64,000 nucleotides of DNA from Cristatella mucedo (lineage: Eukaryota > Bryozoa > Phylactolaemata > Cristatellidae). Below the pieces are notes generated by a model, which was not told the DNA's origin, ran no database searches, and saw nothing but the letters and a program-made list of their open reading frames with translations. A program made the position numbers and the translations under genes. Below, piece by piece: positions 22,202 to 32,856 of the stretch. Location of the stretch: positions 72,001 through 136,000 of the forward strand of contig WPIO01000182.1 in assembly GCA_009760855.2 (NCBI GenBank). Reading direction: 5' to 3'. How positions within the stretch are numbered: position 1 is the first letter of the stretch; each line of letters starts with the position of its first letter.

Positions 22202-22290
22202 GTCCCGAATGTCAAGATACGGCTAAAGGCATGAACATTCTTTTCAACGATAGCCTAAATCTGGAGTACGTCAACCAAGGCTTGCTGTGA
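22202..22290 (+). CDS. unrecognised gene, last exon with stop
   Basis: Acceptor TCTGCCTCATTTCAG| at 22201. With the single base from the previous exon (T+GT = Cys), the frame reads CPECQDTAKGMNILFNDSLN, then LEYVNQGLL and TGA at 22288-22290. Four consecutive exons (18425, 18794, 20251, 22202) thus agree in phase and end in a stop, giving about 130 C-terminal residues. A CxxC-like cysteine pair (CPEC) echoes ECFDCS two exons earlier. No domain is recognised. Alternatives are a fast-evolving subunit of a known complex or a lineage-restricted protein. Confidence 0.62.
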
Positions 22291-22470
22291 CCCGGGCAAT
22301 GAGAACGAAAACTGAATGTCATTACTGAAGTGACAAGCAACCGATACAGACCAGTGACTGCTACCGAGAAACACCATTTCAAACGCGACCACGTTAAGAA
22401 CTAATTGATAACCCCCCCAAACAGCCCTTCACGAAAATGAATGACACAGCTAGACTGAGCATACGCACGA

Positions 22471-22476
22471 ATTAAA
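22471..22476 (+). terminator. candidate poly(A) signal
   Basis: ATTAAA about 180 bp after the stop at 22290, followed by a T-rich stretch. Plausible as the 3' end of the unrecognised gene, but motif evidence only. Confidence 0.3.
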
Positions 22477-22479
22477 CTA

Positions 22480-23220
22480 CCCTTTTACTATCTCCTCGTG
22501 ATAAGCAATAATCGGAACGTAGCTGCAGTTGAGCAGATTAGACTTCGAGTGCTAGTCTGTGCCACAGTATTGGGCGTGCAGATACAATACGTGCAACTAT
22601 CTCACGGCTCACACACGAATGGTCTCAGTAGAATCGGCTAAACAGCTCGAGCTGTATGCACTGCCAGCTGTATTGGATCAGCAAAATAAGTGAGAAATTC
22701 TTGATTTTCCATTCCCCGAATCATTTGCAAACGTCAGTGGCAACTAGTTTCTAGTCATCGGATCGCGAGAAGAAGTGCTGCCGCCATTGGAAAGGGAGCA
22801 TGCTACGATCTAGGCTGACAGATCGTACTTGCAAAGCAATGGCGCCAGCCCGAAATGACGACCTATCACTGCAGTGAGTATAGGGACCTGCGATGACATT
22901 TACGGTATATGCTCAGTGATTGTAATTGCCGAGGACTTTGCTCACCACGCCTGTTTACTGAACTAATACATTGCCTTTATACATTTGAATAAACCTAAAT
23001 GTTTTAGCTGCGATGATTCAAGCGTTGCACTGTCACTATCCTGGCAAAGAAACACAACGCCATTCGACTCTAATTAAAAATGGCGACCGGGCAACCTAAA
23101 CGTTGAATTCATCTGTTGTGCCCACATTCTTAATATCTGGCTGATTACAAACGGATCTTTTCTAGTAGTAACGCACAAGAAAACTTTCTCACCTAAGGTA
23201 ACGACTACGTTATTATCGGT
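22480..23220. other. no gene seen
   Basis: Unique-looking sequence without long frames, splice chains or recognised repeats. Confidence 0.5.
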
Positions 23221-23394
23221 GAGCCGTAATGGCTCGCTAGGTAAGGTGGTTGCTGTTCACGACCTCGGCCCCGAGGTCGTGGGTTCGAATCCTGCGGTGG
23301 GCGATCCTTTATCGCCACTGCAAGCGGCGGTGATAGCCGTAAAGGCTCTTCTGTAGCTATACAAAAAGAGGCTGTTAAATCAGCTAGTATTTTA
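23221..23394 (+). mobile_element. SINE-A copy (best preserved)
   Basis: A tRNA-derived SINE. The head GAGCCGTAATGGCTCGCTAGG carries an A-box-like segment. GGTTCGAATCC at 23282-23292 is a perfect pol III B box. The body contains TTTATCGCCACTGCAAGCGG and GTGATAGCCGTAAAGGCTC; the 3' end is GCTGTTAAATCAGCTAGTATTTT followed by T-rich sequence. The terminal AGCTGATTTAACAGC is a small inverted repeat. Used here as the family reference. Confidence 0.9.
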
Positions 23395-24101
23395 TTTTTT
23401 TATTAATCGGGCGCTTATCTCTTTGTGCAATTGCATAGCCTGTGAAATTGGTTTGTGTGCAATTACCTCCAACTGTAACTCCAAAATAATAATAATAACA
23501 AAGTATGTATTACGGCAGTATGGCCTGCACTATGACAGCAATTTTACTTTCTTTAAATAAAAACCACGGTAATAAGGCTCAGGAAATCTCAACGCATTGT
23601 TATAGACGTGACATTTTTTAATGCCCAGTTTAAAGTAATTTAAAAATCTATTTGAACGGCACGGCAGATGATACGGCGGCGAGATCACGTGCGAGTTCTA
23701 CTAGAGTCCCTGTTAATAGGAGTCTGCGAGATCCCCATATAGGAGTCAAGTTGTGAAGCACTGGGCGATAAAGGCAATCGTGGAAAGGTTTAAACTCATC
23801 TGAAGGGGCACTGTGTAGGGGCATTTCGAACCTCTCTAACGAAAGCAGTTATTTCATGACCGCTCTGGGTGAGGACATCGTAGGTGGCTAGACGCACGAC
23901 CAATGGAAAGCCGACATTTTGCACTTTCTACAAGGAAAAAGAGCGAGGCAGGACGGAAGCAGGGCGAAAATCAAGATGGCCCGTGCAAGCGCAGCTTAGT
24001 TAACCCACCTCCAATCCTTTGGAGACCGTGCCTTCAGTTTAATATTGTACGCTTGAGGATGCAAGTGTACAAACTAAAGAACCAAGTTGTGAGCTTGTAA
24101 T

Positions 24102-25053
24102 AATAATAATAATAATAATTCACTTGATAAAGCGCCCTCAGAGAACTTAATCTCTCTCTAGGCACTTTACATTTGCTGCAAAGTGAAATGCAATTGAATG
24201 GTAAGTAAAATCATGCTTGAAAAACAAACGAAATGAATAATATGGTTAGGGGTGACATGCACAGGGTCAGCATGCAAATGTGGTTAGTGGCAGCATGCAC
24301 AGTGTCAGCACGCATAAGCACATCGAGGACGAATCACAAGGACCCACTAAATGCTGTCCTAAATAGGTGTTTTTAAGTTCCTTTTAAATGTGGTCAGGTC
24401 AGGGGATGTTCTGACGCAGGTCGGGAGGGAGTTCCAGGCTTTGGGAGCATACGAACTAAATGCACGGTCTCCAAAGGATTTAAGGTTTGAACGAGGTATT
24501 TCTAGACTGTTGGATTCCGAAAAGCGGGTGGTATGATGCTTGGCCTGATGGGGAGTAGATCTGAAAGATAGGCTAGAGCCATAGAATGAAGGGACCTAAA
24601 AGTGAGCGACAAAACCTTGAAGTCAATCCGTTGCTTGACTGGTAGCCAGTGCATGTCGGCGAGAAGTGGAGTAATGTGGCAACTGCTACGCTCACGACAG
24701 ACAAGCCTAGCTGTGGAGTTTTGCACCAGCTGCAATCGCCTGATCGCACGTGCTGGTAGGCCAGTAAGCAGTGAGTTGCAGAAGTCGAGACGGGATGTCA
24801 CGAATGCATGGACCAACTTGGACGTGGTATCTTTATCTAAACAAGCCCGAATTTTAGCAATGTTATGAAGCTGAAAATAGGCGGATTTGACTGTGGAGCT
24901 GATATGGTCGTCTAACGAGAGGTCGCTTTGGAATATGACACCTAGATTTCGAGCTGATTCAACTGGAGATATGCTGGCAGAGCCAATTTTGAGCGTCAGC
25001 CTTTCCAATCTCTGGATCACACTGGGTTTGCCCATAACTAGTAAGTTAGTTTT
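24102..25053 (-). mobile_element. LINE-A copy, 5'-truncated, young
   Basis: (AAT)n tail, hairpin block, 3' UTR and the C-terminal part of reverse transcriptase, almost base-for-base the same as 4101-5050. Homology stops abruptly near 25053 within TTAGTTTT, the typical 5' truncation of target-primed insertion. The open frame 24502-25053 covers NLGVIFQSDLSLDDHIS to the end. A small indel near 24545 introduces a stop relative to the 4326-5642 frame. Confidence 0.85.
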
Positions 25054-25499
25054 TTGTATATAATACAACTTATTGGCCCATCGTATATGAATTGATGAGA
25101 TCACCAAGGGCCTATCGCGCGCCTTAATGCCTTCTCACGAGCTAGAATCGCCAATCTCTTAATATGATTCCAAACTCGGGAGAGTCAAGAATAATTTCTA
25201 GAATTTGTAGACGTAATTCGTACTCACCTAAATTTACGTGCTAAGCCAAATATAGCCAAATACTGTAAAGTTCATGAGCGAATGGAGGACATAACACTAA
25301 TGAATGAATGGAGACTTACTGATTATTAAGCAATATATTAAAAAATCAAACTAATGAGCTATTGCGAACCGAGTCCTAGGGACCTATACTCTTTTGGTAA
25401 GGTTTAATTGTTAGGTATACGATCCTTCATATCTTAGTGGACAGACAGGCAGGAGGTTTGCTTCTAATAATTACTTGAGCTTCATCGTTGACAGAGAGT

Positions 25500-26490
25500 C
25501 GGAATGCAGTGTAATGTTTCTCCATCTGTAACTCCACAATCCACAAAGATGTAGCCGAGTTCCAGGGGTCAGAGGCTATTTCCCGCCAAGCCCCGCCATA
25601 CCCAGGCGACGCTGCCGCTCACCATGCCGCTGAGCTAGGGTAAGACGAGCGGCCGTCAGGTTAGACCTCTTTATAATATCGCATGCGCCAACAAAAACAG
25701 GGAAACTAAACAATTCTACAAGGGAAGGTCCTACACAAAGTACACTAAAGGGGCGCAAGACGACGCAGCAATCTCGAATAGTGTTAGTTGGTCAGTTGGC
25801 TTCCGAAGTCCAGCCGTTGCAACGACTCCGTTCCAACAGTCCCACACGCCGTAAAAAGTCCGGCTGGCTGAGTAACTGCTTGGCTAGTCGGAGTCGACGT
25901 CCACCACAGTCGAGAGCTTCCGCCGAAAGACACCAACACCCAGGGCGGGCCACGAACACGCTACACGGGAAACGCGGAATATACAAGCAGTTACAACGAG
26001 CGTGCTATCCAGCTCCGCTCATGCCTTGGGTACTCGTTGCCTTTCGTGCGTGGCTGCATCGCCGGGGCACGCTTGCAACCATCCAGGTGCATAACTCAGC
26101 GAGACCGGGAGCCTCCAACACACGACTTACTCGGCCCCGGTGACCTGTCGTCACCGCACATCCGGTCATGCCGTAGGTCCGACCCCGGCCTAGCCGGTGA
26201 CCCTTACCCGAATTACAGCCGTCCTGTTTCGGCCAACCGAACCTAGCCTGGGTACAAAGACAACGTGGGTATTACGGACGAGAGTTTTGTTTATTGCGCC
26301 CACAGCCTAAGCGGCTTTCGGTACGCATTCGGTACCCAACATACTTAATCTCATGCAACAAAGAGAAAGTGCGAAGCATAGCTGAGTCAGGAGAGCAGTT
26401 GAGGTAGTGAGTAGCATGGAAGTAGCAGCTCAGGACGGCTGGAAAGGATGTGCAGACAAGCGTTACTCAGGCAGTTGTTAATAAAATTAA
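25500..26490 (-). mobile_element. LINE-B 3' end, interrupted by a solo LTR
   Basis: Sequence at 25510-25549 (tctccatctgtaactccac, then CACAAAGA) and 26261-26480 (GTGGGTATTACGG, CCTAAGCGGCTTTCGGTACG, CTCATGCAACAAAGAGAAAG) together match the continuous LINE-B 3' region at 57885-58110. The 707 bp between them is a later insertion (25550-26256). Confidence 0.8.
25550..26256. mobile_element. solo LTR, 707 bp
   Basis: Begins TGTAGCC and ends GGGTACA, short inverted TG...CA termini typical of LTRs. The 4 bp on each side are identical (AAGA at 25546-25549 and 26257-26260), a 4-bp target-site duplication as made by Gypsy/ERV-type integrases. The surrounding LINE-B is contiguous once it is removed. 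It is GC- and CpG-rich and contains TTTATAATAT near 25671, possibly a TATA element. There is no internal region, so it is an LTR left after LTR-LTR recombination. Orientation is not settled. The small frames inside it are not genes. Confidence 0.8.
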
Positions 26491-26699
26491 AGTAAAGGTC
26501 ATCTGATTAAAAAGCCTTATTCGCACAGCAGCAGAATAGCCTTGCAGCAACCAACTCGCTTGCTGAAGGGAGTATAATATTGCCTTCAGCACGACTCGAA
26601 AGGTGCACCTGAGTCCTGTAATAAGCGTGCCGACGCTGTGCATTCTAACACTAACCGCAGTGCATCATGCTTCAGCATATGTAAAATGCCAGAAAAGAG

Positions 26700-26789
26700 A
26701 TTTATTTATATACAGAAATATATGTATATGTATTCGCATATATCTATAAGTATATGTAAAAATATATATATGCATATATATATATATGT

Positions 26790-26839
<50 letters not shown>

Positions 26840-26850
26840 ATATATGTAAA
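26700..26850. repeat. (TA)n(GT)n compound microsatellite
   Basis: TATA/TATG-rich run (26700-26787) followed by about 24 GT units (26788-26837). Confidence 0.95.
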
Positions 26851-27129
26851 TGCGTGTGCGTGTCTTGTTTTAATCAAGTATCAGTACCGTAACCCCAGGG
26901 TAACATTAGACTAACGATGCTCTGCAAGTCAGTGCTTATATATTGACCAGAAACGTGAAGCAACACCGATTTGGTGAATTGATTTGAATCGCCTGAGCTC
27001 AAATCTTAAACCGTTATAGTATAAAATCTGCATGACTAAAGGTCTGCTATGGATGATGAATCCATCTAAGCCATATAGTGGATGGAAATGTATTTAAAAA
27101 TTAGCTACAATTAAAGTCCTTGGTATGGA

Positions 27130-27260
27130 AAGATATTCCTCCCTATGAAAACTTAATCTCTAGTAGGCAATTTACCTATGCCGCAGGGCCCGAGCTCTCG
27201 GTCATCATTTGCATTTACCTTGATCTCGGCCATCGAAGACGGGCACCTTAACCCCTGGGT
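27130..27260 (-). mobile_element. SINE-B copy
   Basis: Read on the minus strand, a tRNA-like head (AGGGGTTAAGGTGCCCGTC near 27245-27260, then B-box-like GAGCTCGGGCCC) is followed by a tail resembling the LINE-A 3' block (AATCTCTAGTAGGCAATTTAC on the plus strand). It shares its plan with the copy at 55425-55590. Confidence 0.5.
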
Positions 27261-27363
27261 TAATTTAGGGCTTAGCATAAGCCTGTGCGAAAACAATTGA
27301 ATCCATTGAAACAATTGAAGAAGTCCACGTCCTCGTCGTAGAATTATTCTATTTCATGGCCGC

Positions 27364-27365
<2 letters not shown>

Positions 27366-27438
<73 letters not shown>
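27366..27438. repeat. (GA)n microsatellite
   Basis: About 36 uninterrupted GA units. Confidence 0.97.
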
Positions 27439-27439
<1 letters not shown>

Positions 27440-28039
27440 GAGCCTACAGCACTAGCCCTAGCAAGGAGCCGACTGGTTCGAAGACCAAAGCACTACTGCC
27501 TGGCTCGAAGCCGACAGCATTACTGAGAAATTAGTCAGTGCATGTATTTCCAATGTTCATATCCAATGATCACAAAGTCACAGCGCTAAGGACGCCATCT
27601 CCTCGGAATCGGTGATGGCTTGCCGAATTACAAATGACATTTCCGGTTTTGACATGTTCTAATTCAGGAGGCGCTAATTATGTCTAGGGATGCCATGGAC
27701 TGGCTGGTGTAGCCCTCCGAGGTTTCAGTATCAGTTCTGTAGGCTGCTAAATAGTGCCGATCTACTGGCACCAACCATAGCACGTCGTTGGAAGTAATAG
27801 TCATCGGCCATATCTTTACAGCTTGCTCTCGCAAGGAATCGCAATGAGGCCGCATGAGCAATATCATTGAGCCTTTAGGCCGAGATAATACGGCGTCGTT
27901 TGTTCATACAGCAATTTCAGGTTCTGCTACTCGCACATTGCTCATAGCAAGCTTTCCAACATGGTTGCCAGCACATGTTTATGCTTACGTTAAGTAAATA
28001 CGTTTTCAGTTATCTTTTCATTTAGAGTTTCTCTCTAAT

Positions 28040-28116
28040 ACCTAAGTGCTAAACCCTGAACCCAAAGAGCTCAAACCCTAAAAATAAAGATACAAAATCA
28101 AACCAGTAAACCATAA
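28040..28116 (-). repeat. degenerate CCCTAAA-like tract (left part)
   Basis: Contains GCTAAACCCTGAACCC and CTCAAACCCTAAAAATAAAG. The tract resumes after the solo LTR at 29465-29525 (AAATCCCAAAG, ACTAAACCC, CTCAACCCTAAGC), so the LTR split it. Confidence 0.6.
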
Positions 28117-28519
28117 GCTGTGTAGCGCCCTGCTGGCTTTGGCTGAATTTTAGCGCGAACAAGAGCTGTTCGGCGGCGGGCTAGAGCCCCTTTGTCCTGG
28201 AGCAGTGAGCCAGAGAGGAGCGTCAGTGCGGTTAGAGAGGAAGCGCTTAGGAGCAGGCCAGGAAGCTCGGAGACGAGCAGCGGCGATTCGGCCTTTAGAA
28301 TTGGTCCGATACTCGCGGAAGCTGCTGATAGATGTTGGCTGGCCTGTCAACCCCCGCCTTCCCTCTTCCCAAGAAAGAAGCGTCTGGAACCCATTCGCCA
28401 TTCAAGCTGGACGGAGGTGCCCTGCCAGTGGCCTGGGAACGGTAGTCATTCCTTTCCGTAATGGGCCAAGGTGTCCGGGCCCAATACCACTAAGCTCTTG
28501 CCCCATTGTCTCAGCCAAG

Positions 28520-28527
28520 TATTTAAG
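28520..28527 (+). promoter_or_regulatory. TATA-like element of the LTR
   Basis: TATTTAAG about 400 bp into the LTR, followed by GC-rich sequence. The position fits the U3/R boundary. Motif evidence only. Confidence 0.4.
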
Positions 28528-28856
28528 AGTCGAGCGACGCTCGCTCTGGGTCTTTTGCCTCGTGTCTTTTGGTCTTTGGTCCGGCTCTGCGCCTCGACGC
28601 CGTCGGGCACTCGTTTCTCTAAAAAGCGAGCAGGAGGGCGGGCTGTCCGCCGACGATGGACGGAACAAGACGAGACAACTCTAGGAGGATTCGGTGGAAC
28701 CCCACCGAACACGGTCGTATCGCGCCCGAGCTGGCATTTTGTGTGTTCTTTTGTGTTTTGTGTTTCTTTTGTGTCGTGTGTGTGCGCGCTAGCACGTGGT
28801 CTCGGCATAGGGATTTGCCGGCGCGAGCTAGGCGTAGCTGGCGTGTGTGGAGCTCT

Positions 28857-29190
28857 AGTTCACCGGGTAGGGTTTAGGCTCCGGGTCGCGCTTCAGTGTG
28901 GAGAATTATTTCCTCCGCAGGAGTGCTTGAGTTGGCGTGTGTGGAGTATTCCGGTCGCACTGGTGGAAACCGAGTTCTAGTTCACCGGGTAGGGTTTAGA
29001 CTCCGGTTCGCACTTCAGTGTGGAGAAGTACTCCCTCCGCTCGAGTGTTTAAGTTGGCGTGTTTGGGGTATTCCCTCGGCACAGGTGGGAACGGATTCCT
29101 AGTTCACCGGTTAGGGTTTAGGGTCCGGGTCCGGGTCGCGCTTAGTGTAGAGGAGTATTCCCTCCGCAAGAGTGTTGAACGTGCGAGGAG
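28857..29190 (+). repeat. tandem repeat, 122-bp period, ~2.7 copies
   Basis: Units start with AGTTCACCGG at 28857, 28979 and 29101, each followed by TAGGGTTTAG, CGC(A/T)T...AGTGT and CCTCCGC. Copies differ at roughly 10-15% of positions. Repeats in an LTR often affect promoter or RNA function, but here that is inference. Confidence 0.9.
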
Positions 29191-29238
29191 TGTGGAGATA
29201 AAGCTGAACTAGACGCGCAGCGACTTTGTGCGCTAGCG

Positions 29239-29244
29239 AATAAA
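29239..29244 (+). terminator. poly(A) signal of the LTR
   Basis: AATAAA followed within 30 bp by TTTGTGTGTCTTG, a GT-rich downstream element. Confidence 0.5.
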
Positions 29245-29804
29245 GTTCAGTAAAATCCCCAATTTGTGTGTCTTGCTTCCAATTCACGCCGCGGACTCAC
29301 GACCCCCTTTAGTAACGGTAAGCAGGTCAGCGCCAGAAACGCTCTTTTCGTGGCGGCCAGCTTATTGCGCGGAGGCGCGCACCGAACGGCATTAGGCGAT
29401 AGGCTACGCCGCTAGGTAAGCGGCAGGTCAAGCTTACCCCGCCGAGCCTTCGGCGTTACAGCTGTAAATCCCAAAGCACACTAACCAGAAATACTAAACC
29501 CAAAATCCTCAACCCTAAGCTCTGAAGATAACTAAAAACGCGTTTATCTAATGTAAATGTAAATGTACACTGGCGACCATGTTGAACAGCCTGCTGTGAG
29601 CACTGTGCCCTTTGCGTAACCTAACATTTCTGTGCGAAGAAATGATGCCGTACTAGCTGTTTGACCTTCCTCCTGGACTTTCCCCCTCCCCCCGAAAGCC
29701 CCGCAGCTCCTTCCGGGCGGCTACGGCGAATCAATGGAAGGAACCCCTGGCTGAAGGATTTAGAGCGTGATATTTGTGTATCCGCGTAACCACTGCTTAT
29801 AAAG

Positions 29805-30071
29805 ATGGCGTCACAATGCGTGCAGTTTAGTGGCGGCATGGCCAACGCAGCGTGTGCGGACATGACGATCGTTGGACGCCGAACGGTTAAGAGGGCTGAG
29901 CACCCAAAATTCAGCAAGCAGCACTACGAAACATTTCGCTCTCACGAAAGCGAAAGGAATTGTCTGCACGTTACTGCGGGTATCGCAGGCGACGTCGGAA
30001 AGATTCGTTACGAGTTTGTAGAAGCTAATGCTGAGCGGAACGACTCACCGACCGTAAGACCGTTGCATTAA
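29805..30071 (+). CDS. uncharacterised 88-codon open frame
   Basis: ATG in fair context (AAAGATGGC) begins MASQCVQFSGGMANAACADM and runs to a stop at 30069-30071. It is GC-balanced and contains no low-complexity sequence, but it has no recognised domain, no visible splice context and no overlap with a known repeat. It may be a chance frame or part of an unidentified element. Confidence 0.2.
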   Translation: MASQCVQFSGGMANAACADMTIVGRRTVKRAEHPKFSKQHYETFRSHESERNCLHVTAGIAGDVGKIRYEFVEANAERNDSPTVRPLH

Positions 30072-30598
30072 GACAGCCTGGCGCGGTCAGGCTCGCTACC
30101 TATGTAGCGGTCACGTCGGAAGCCGTAGGGGTAGATCCGGTGGCCTTGCTAAATATTTTCAACGTCGGCGTGGTAAATCAGCCAGACATGCCGGAATTGC
30201 TAAATTTAAGCCGGATGTGTTTAATATATTCTGCGGCTATGTGGCAACAAAAAGCCCAACTGGCGTACTAGCGAGTCAGTCGCCTTCAAGGCGTGGGGCT
30301 GAGGAAAATAGGGCGTGGCAGCTGTGGCTCGTCCCATTGCAATAGACTCCTCTGCGCGGCGGCTGCGCGCATGAGCTAAAGCTACGGGGCCTGAGCACGT
30401 TAGCGTGCTCGCGCTCTAGATTTCGGTGCGCCAGTAGAGATACTGCTCTCGGCTACCGCGCGTGCGCGATCTTCGCAGCCTCTGCTGCTCGCTAGCTGGG
30501 TTTCGTGGCTTCGCAGGAAGCAGTCACGTGGCCGCATGAACTCGGCACCCGCGCTACCCTACGCTGCGCTTGCGGCGAAGGACTTCAGCGAAGGATGA

Positions 30599-30765
30599 AT
30601 TATATATATATATATTAGATACATATATTACATACATATATGATATATACATATATATTATACCTATATATACCTATATATATATATATATATATATATG
30701 CGTGTGTGCGTGTGCGTGTGTGCAGGTATGTCTACATATATATATATATATATATATATAGGTAT
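30599..30765. repeat. (TA)n with (GT)n core
   Basis: Long interrupted TA runs around TGCGTGTGTGCGTGTGCGTG. They abut the broken 3' end of the next LINE-A copy, so they probably replaced its tail. Confidence 0.95.
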
Positions 30766-30774
30766 ACATATTAT

Positions 30775-31695
30775 AGTCTCTGGACCTAAGAGTGAGCGAC
30801 TGAATCTTGAAGTTGATGCTCTGCTTGACTGGTGGCCAGTAGAGGTCGGCGAGAACTGGTGGGATTTGGCAACTGCGACGCTCGCGACAGACATGCCTGG
30901 CTGCAAAGTTTTCACCAGCTGCTACCTGACTGCACAGGCCGGTAGACCAGCAAGCAGTGAGTTTCAGAAGTCAAGACGGGATGTCACAAATGCATGGCCC
31001 GATTTAAATGTGGTATCCCTGTCTAAACAAGCCCGAATTTATCATCCTAATTTAGCTAAAGATAGGCATACTGGACTGTGGAGCTGATGTGATCGTCTAG
31101 TAAAATGTCACTATGGAACATGACACCTAGGATTTTGAGTGTCAGAATTGCCAATTTCTCAATCACACTTGCTTTGTCCATAACTAGTAAGTTGGTTTTA
31201 TCATCATTGAATTTAAGAACGTTTGCTGCCATTCATGTGTGGTTGTCATCAATACATGCAGCAAGGAAGTTAAAAAACTCGACGTGCTGGAGGGCTGGGA
31301 GGGATCAAAGCAAAGGTACAACTGAGTGTCATCTGCATAGAAGTGAAAGCCTAGATTGTGCTTGGCAATCACATCAGCAAGAGGCAGAGTATAAACCGTG
31401 AAAAGAACCGGACCTAGCACGGAGTTTTGAGGTACGCCATATTTCAGAGGTACCTCGGATGATCTTTGTCCATTCACTTCAATACTCTGGAGTCTCCCAC
31501 TGAGATAGGACCTGAACCACTGCAGAGCAGTGCCAGTGATGCCCAGGCGAGATGAGAGGCGCTCAAGAAGAACTTTGTGATCGATAGTATCAAAAGCTGC
31601 CGAAAGATCGAGTAAAACAAGCAGAGACACTCTACCCATGTCTGCATTCCTAAGTAGGTCGTTGTATACCCTAAGCAATGCTGACTCTGTGGATT
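30775..31695 (-). mobile_element. LINE-A copy, truncated at both ends
   Basis: Minus-strand reverse-transcriptase region. It begins inside the coding region (no hairpin or AAT tail) next to the TA repeat and stops near 31695 within the ANHSTESALLR block. Confidence 0.8.
31184..31678 (-). pseudogene. LINE-A reverse transcriptase fragment
   Basis: A 164-codon frame with VLLDLSAAFDTIDH, a motif B changed to GVPQNSVLGP (the usual glycine after PQ is replaced) and FHFYADDTQLYL. It then goes out of frame. Truncated and not functional. Confidence 0.8.
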
Positions 31696-31699
31696 ATCA

Positions 31700-32687
31700 T
31701 CGTGCAATGTTGACTTATTGTCAGTCGCCATCTTCTCAGACAATCCGTAGGCATTGCCTGCATGGCAATAGCTACAGCTGTATGCTATGACAACATGCAG
31801 CCTGGTATTACAAAATTATAAATTGGTGATAAAGGTGGTCAGTATATCAAAGGAGATTGGAGTGGTTTTATGCTTTTTTCGGAGAAGCAAGGATCTACAG
31901 CTGGTTTCTACAGAGGCAGTTGAATCCAAGCATCAGGCTTCGAACAAGACAATCTAGACCACTCATCAATTCCATAGAAGCTGTGCCACTCGATGAATCA
32001 CGGGCATCAAAGAACTTGCACTCACTGGTACCGCTAGTCAAAAAACACGAGTGCGACTTTGATGCAGGGCACACACAGGCAAAAGCTGATCTGCTATTAG
32101 CAGTCACAATTTAATAGCAATGAGCAATGACAGAGACTCAGCTTTAAACTGATACGATATGCATACACAAAATTTGATTTCTTTGCAGGAAAGTTTGATT
32201 TCACGCCTCCCCACAACACATACTTGATAAATGGTGAGGAAAACCCGATAACAACAATCACAATACGGAATGCAGAGAACACATCTTCTATGCATAAATA
32301 TAACTTATCATCAAAAGCACCTTATTTAAGCTAACACAAAAATATCACATGCAATAGAAGATTACAAATAAATGTAGAGGCATAGCCATCAAAGCGCTGG
32401 AAGTAGAGATTAAAATAAAGCATTCTTCTTCAAAGAATGCAGCTAGCCATTACCATCAATATACAAGAAAAAGTCTTACTGCTCTGCAGATTCACAGCAA
32501 AACCCAGATGGACACATGCCAAGCTAATGCCCCAGTGATCATGCCACGCAGGACGACAAAGAGTATGCCGGCTAGAGCAAAGACACCAACGAGATAGGAC
32601 CCTCTGACATCAAGGACTGCATCACCGATCTTTTAACACCGTAGCCTCAGAATCCATTCGCACATGCACACACCAGTTGCACACTGA
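31700..32687 (-). other. 3' flank / 3' UTR of CYB561 and spacer
   Basis: No conserved frame. The part from 32687 down to about 32100 is probably the 3' UTR of the CYB561 gene on the minus strand. Confidence 0.4.
32110..32115 (-). terminator. candidate poly(A) signal for CYB561
   Basis: TTTAAT on the plus strand is ATTAAA on the minus strand, 575 bp past the stop codon. It is the nearest acceptable hexamer I found; weak evidence. Confidence 0.25.
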
Positions 32688-32856
32688 TCATTGGTTGATG
32701 GCATCGGTTTCGGAAGGCTCATCCAATGCAAAGGGTAGCCGCTTGCGGTACTCGTCTCTGCTCACGATGTAGAGGACGATCACACCATTGATGACGAGGG
32801 TAACACCCAGACAATTGATAATCAGAGCTTCTGCAGGAAGGTCGGCATAAACCTCT
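32688..32856 (-). CDS. CYB561: CYB561-family reductase, coding exon 4 (C-terminus)
   Basis: Acceptor TCTATTTGCAG| at 32857. One base completes Arg from exon 3, then 55 codons and TGA at 32688-32690. It encodes EVYADLPAEALIINCLGVTL, the sixth transmembrane helix (INCLGVTLVINGVIVLYIV), and a polar cytoplasmic tail SRDEYRKRLPFALDEPSETD ending INQ. In the family this last helix follows the luminal loop after the fourth haem-ligand helix. Confidence 0.9.

Larger units (their letters stand above)
28121..29460 (+). mobile_element. solo LTR, 1340 bp
   Basis: Starts TGTAGCGCC and ends GGCGTTACA, near-perfect 9-bp inverted termini with TG...CA ends. It is flanked by an exact GCTG duplication (28117-28120 and 29461-29464). 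On the plus strand it has an LTR layout: a TATA-like TATTTAAG at 28520, AATAAA at 29239 and a GT-rich element just after it. That gives U3 of about 430 bp, a long R and U5 of about 200 bp. Three 122-bp tandem repeats lie in R. No internal retroelement genes are present. The frames of 60-170 codons inside it (28205-29212) have no recognised domain and I do not call them genes. Confidence 0.85.

Noticed and set aside
28205-29212. Open frames of 159, 169 and 120 codons as possible genes
   Set aside because: They lie wholly within the 1340-bp solo LTR and have no domain; LTRs are non-coding.
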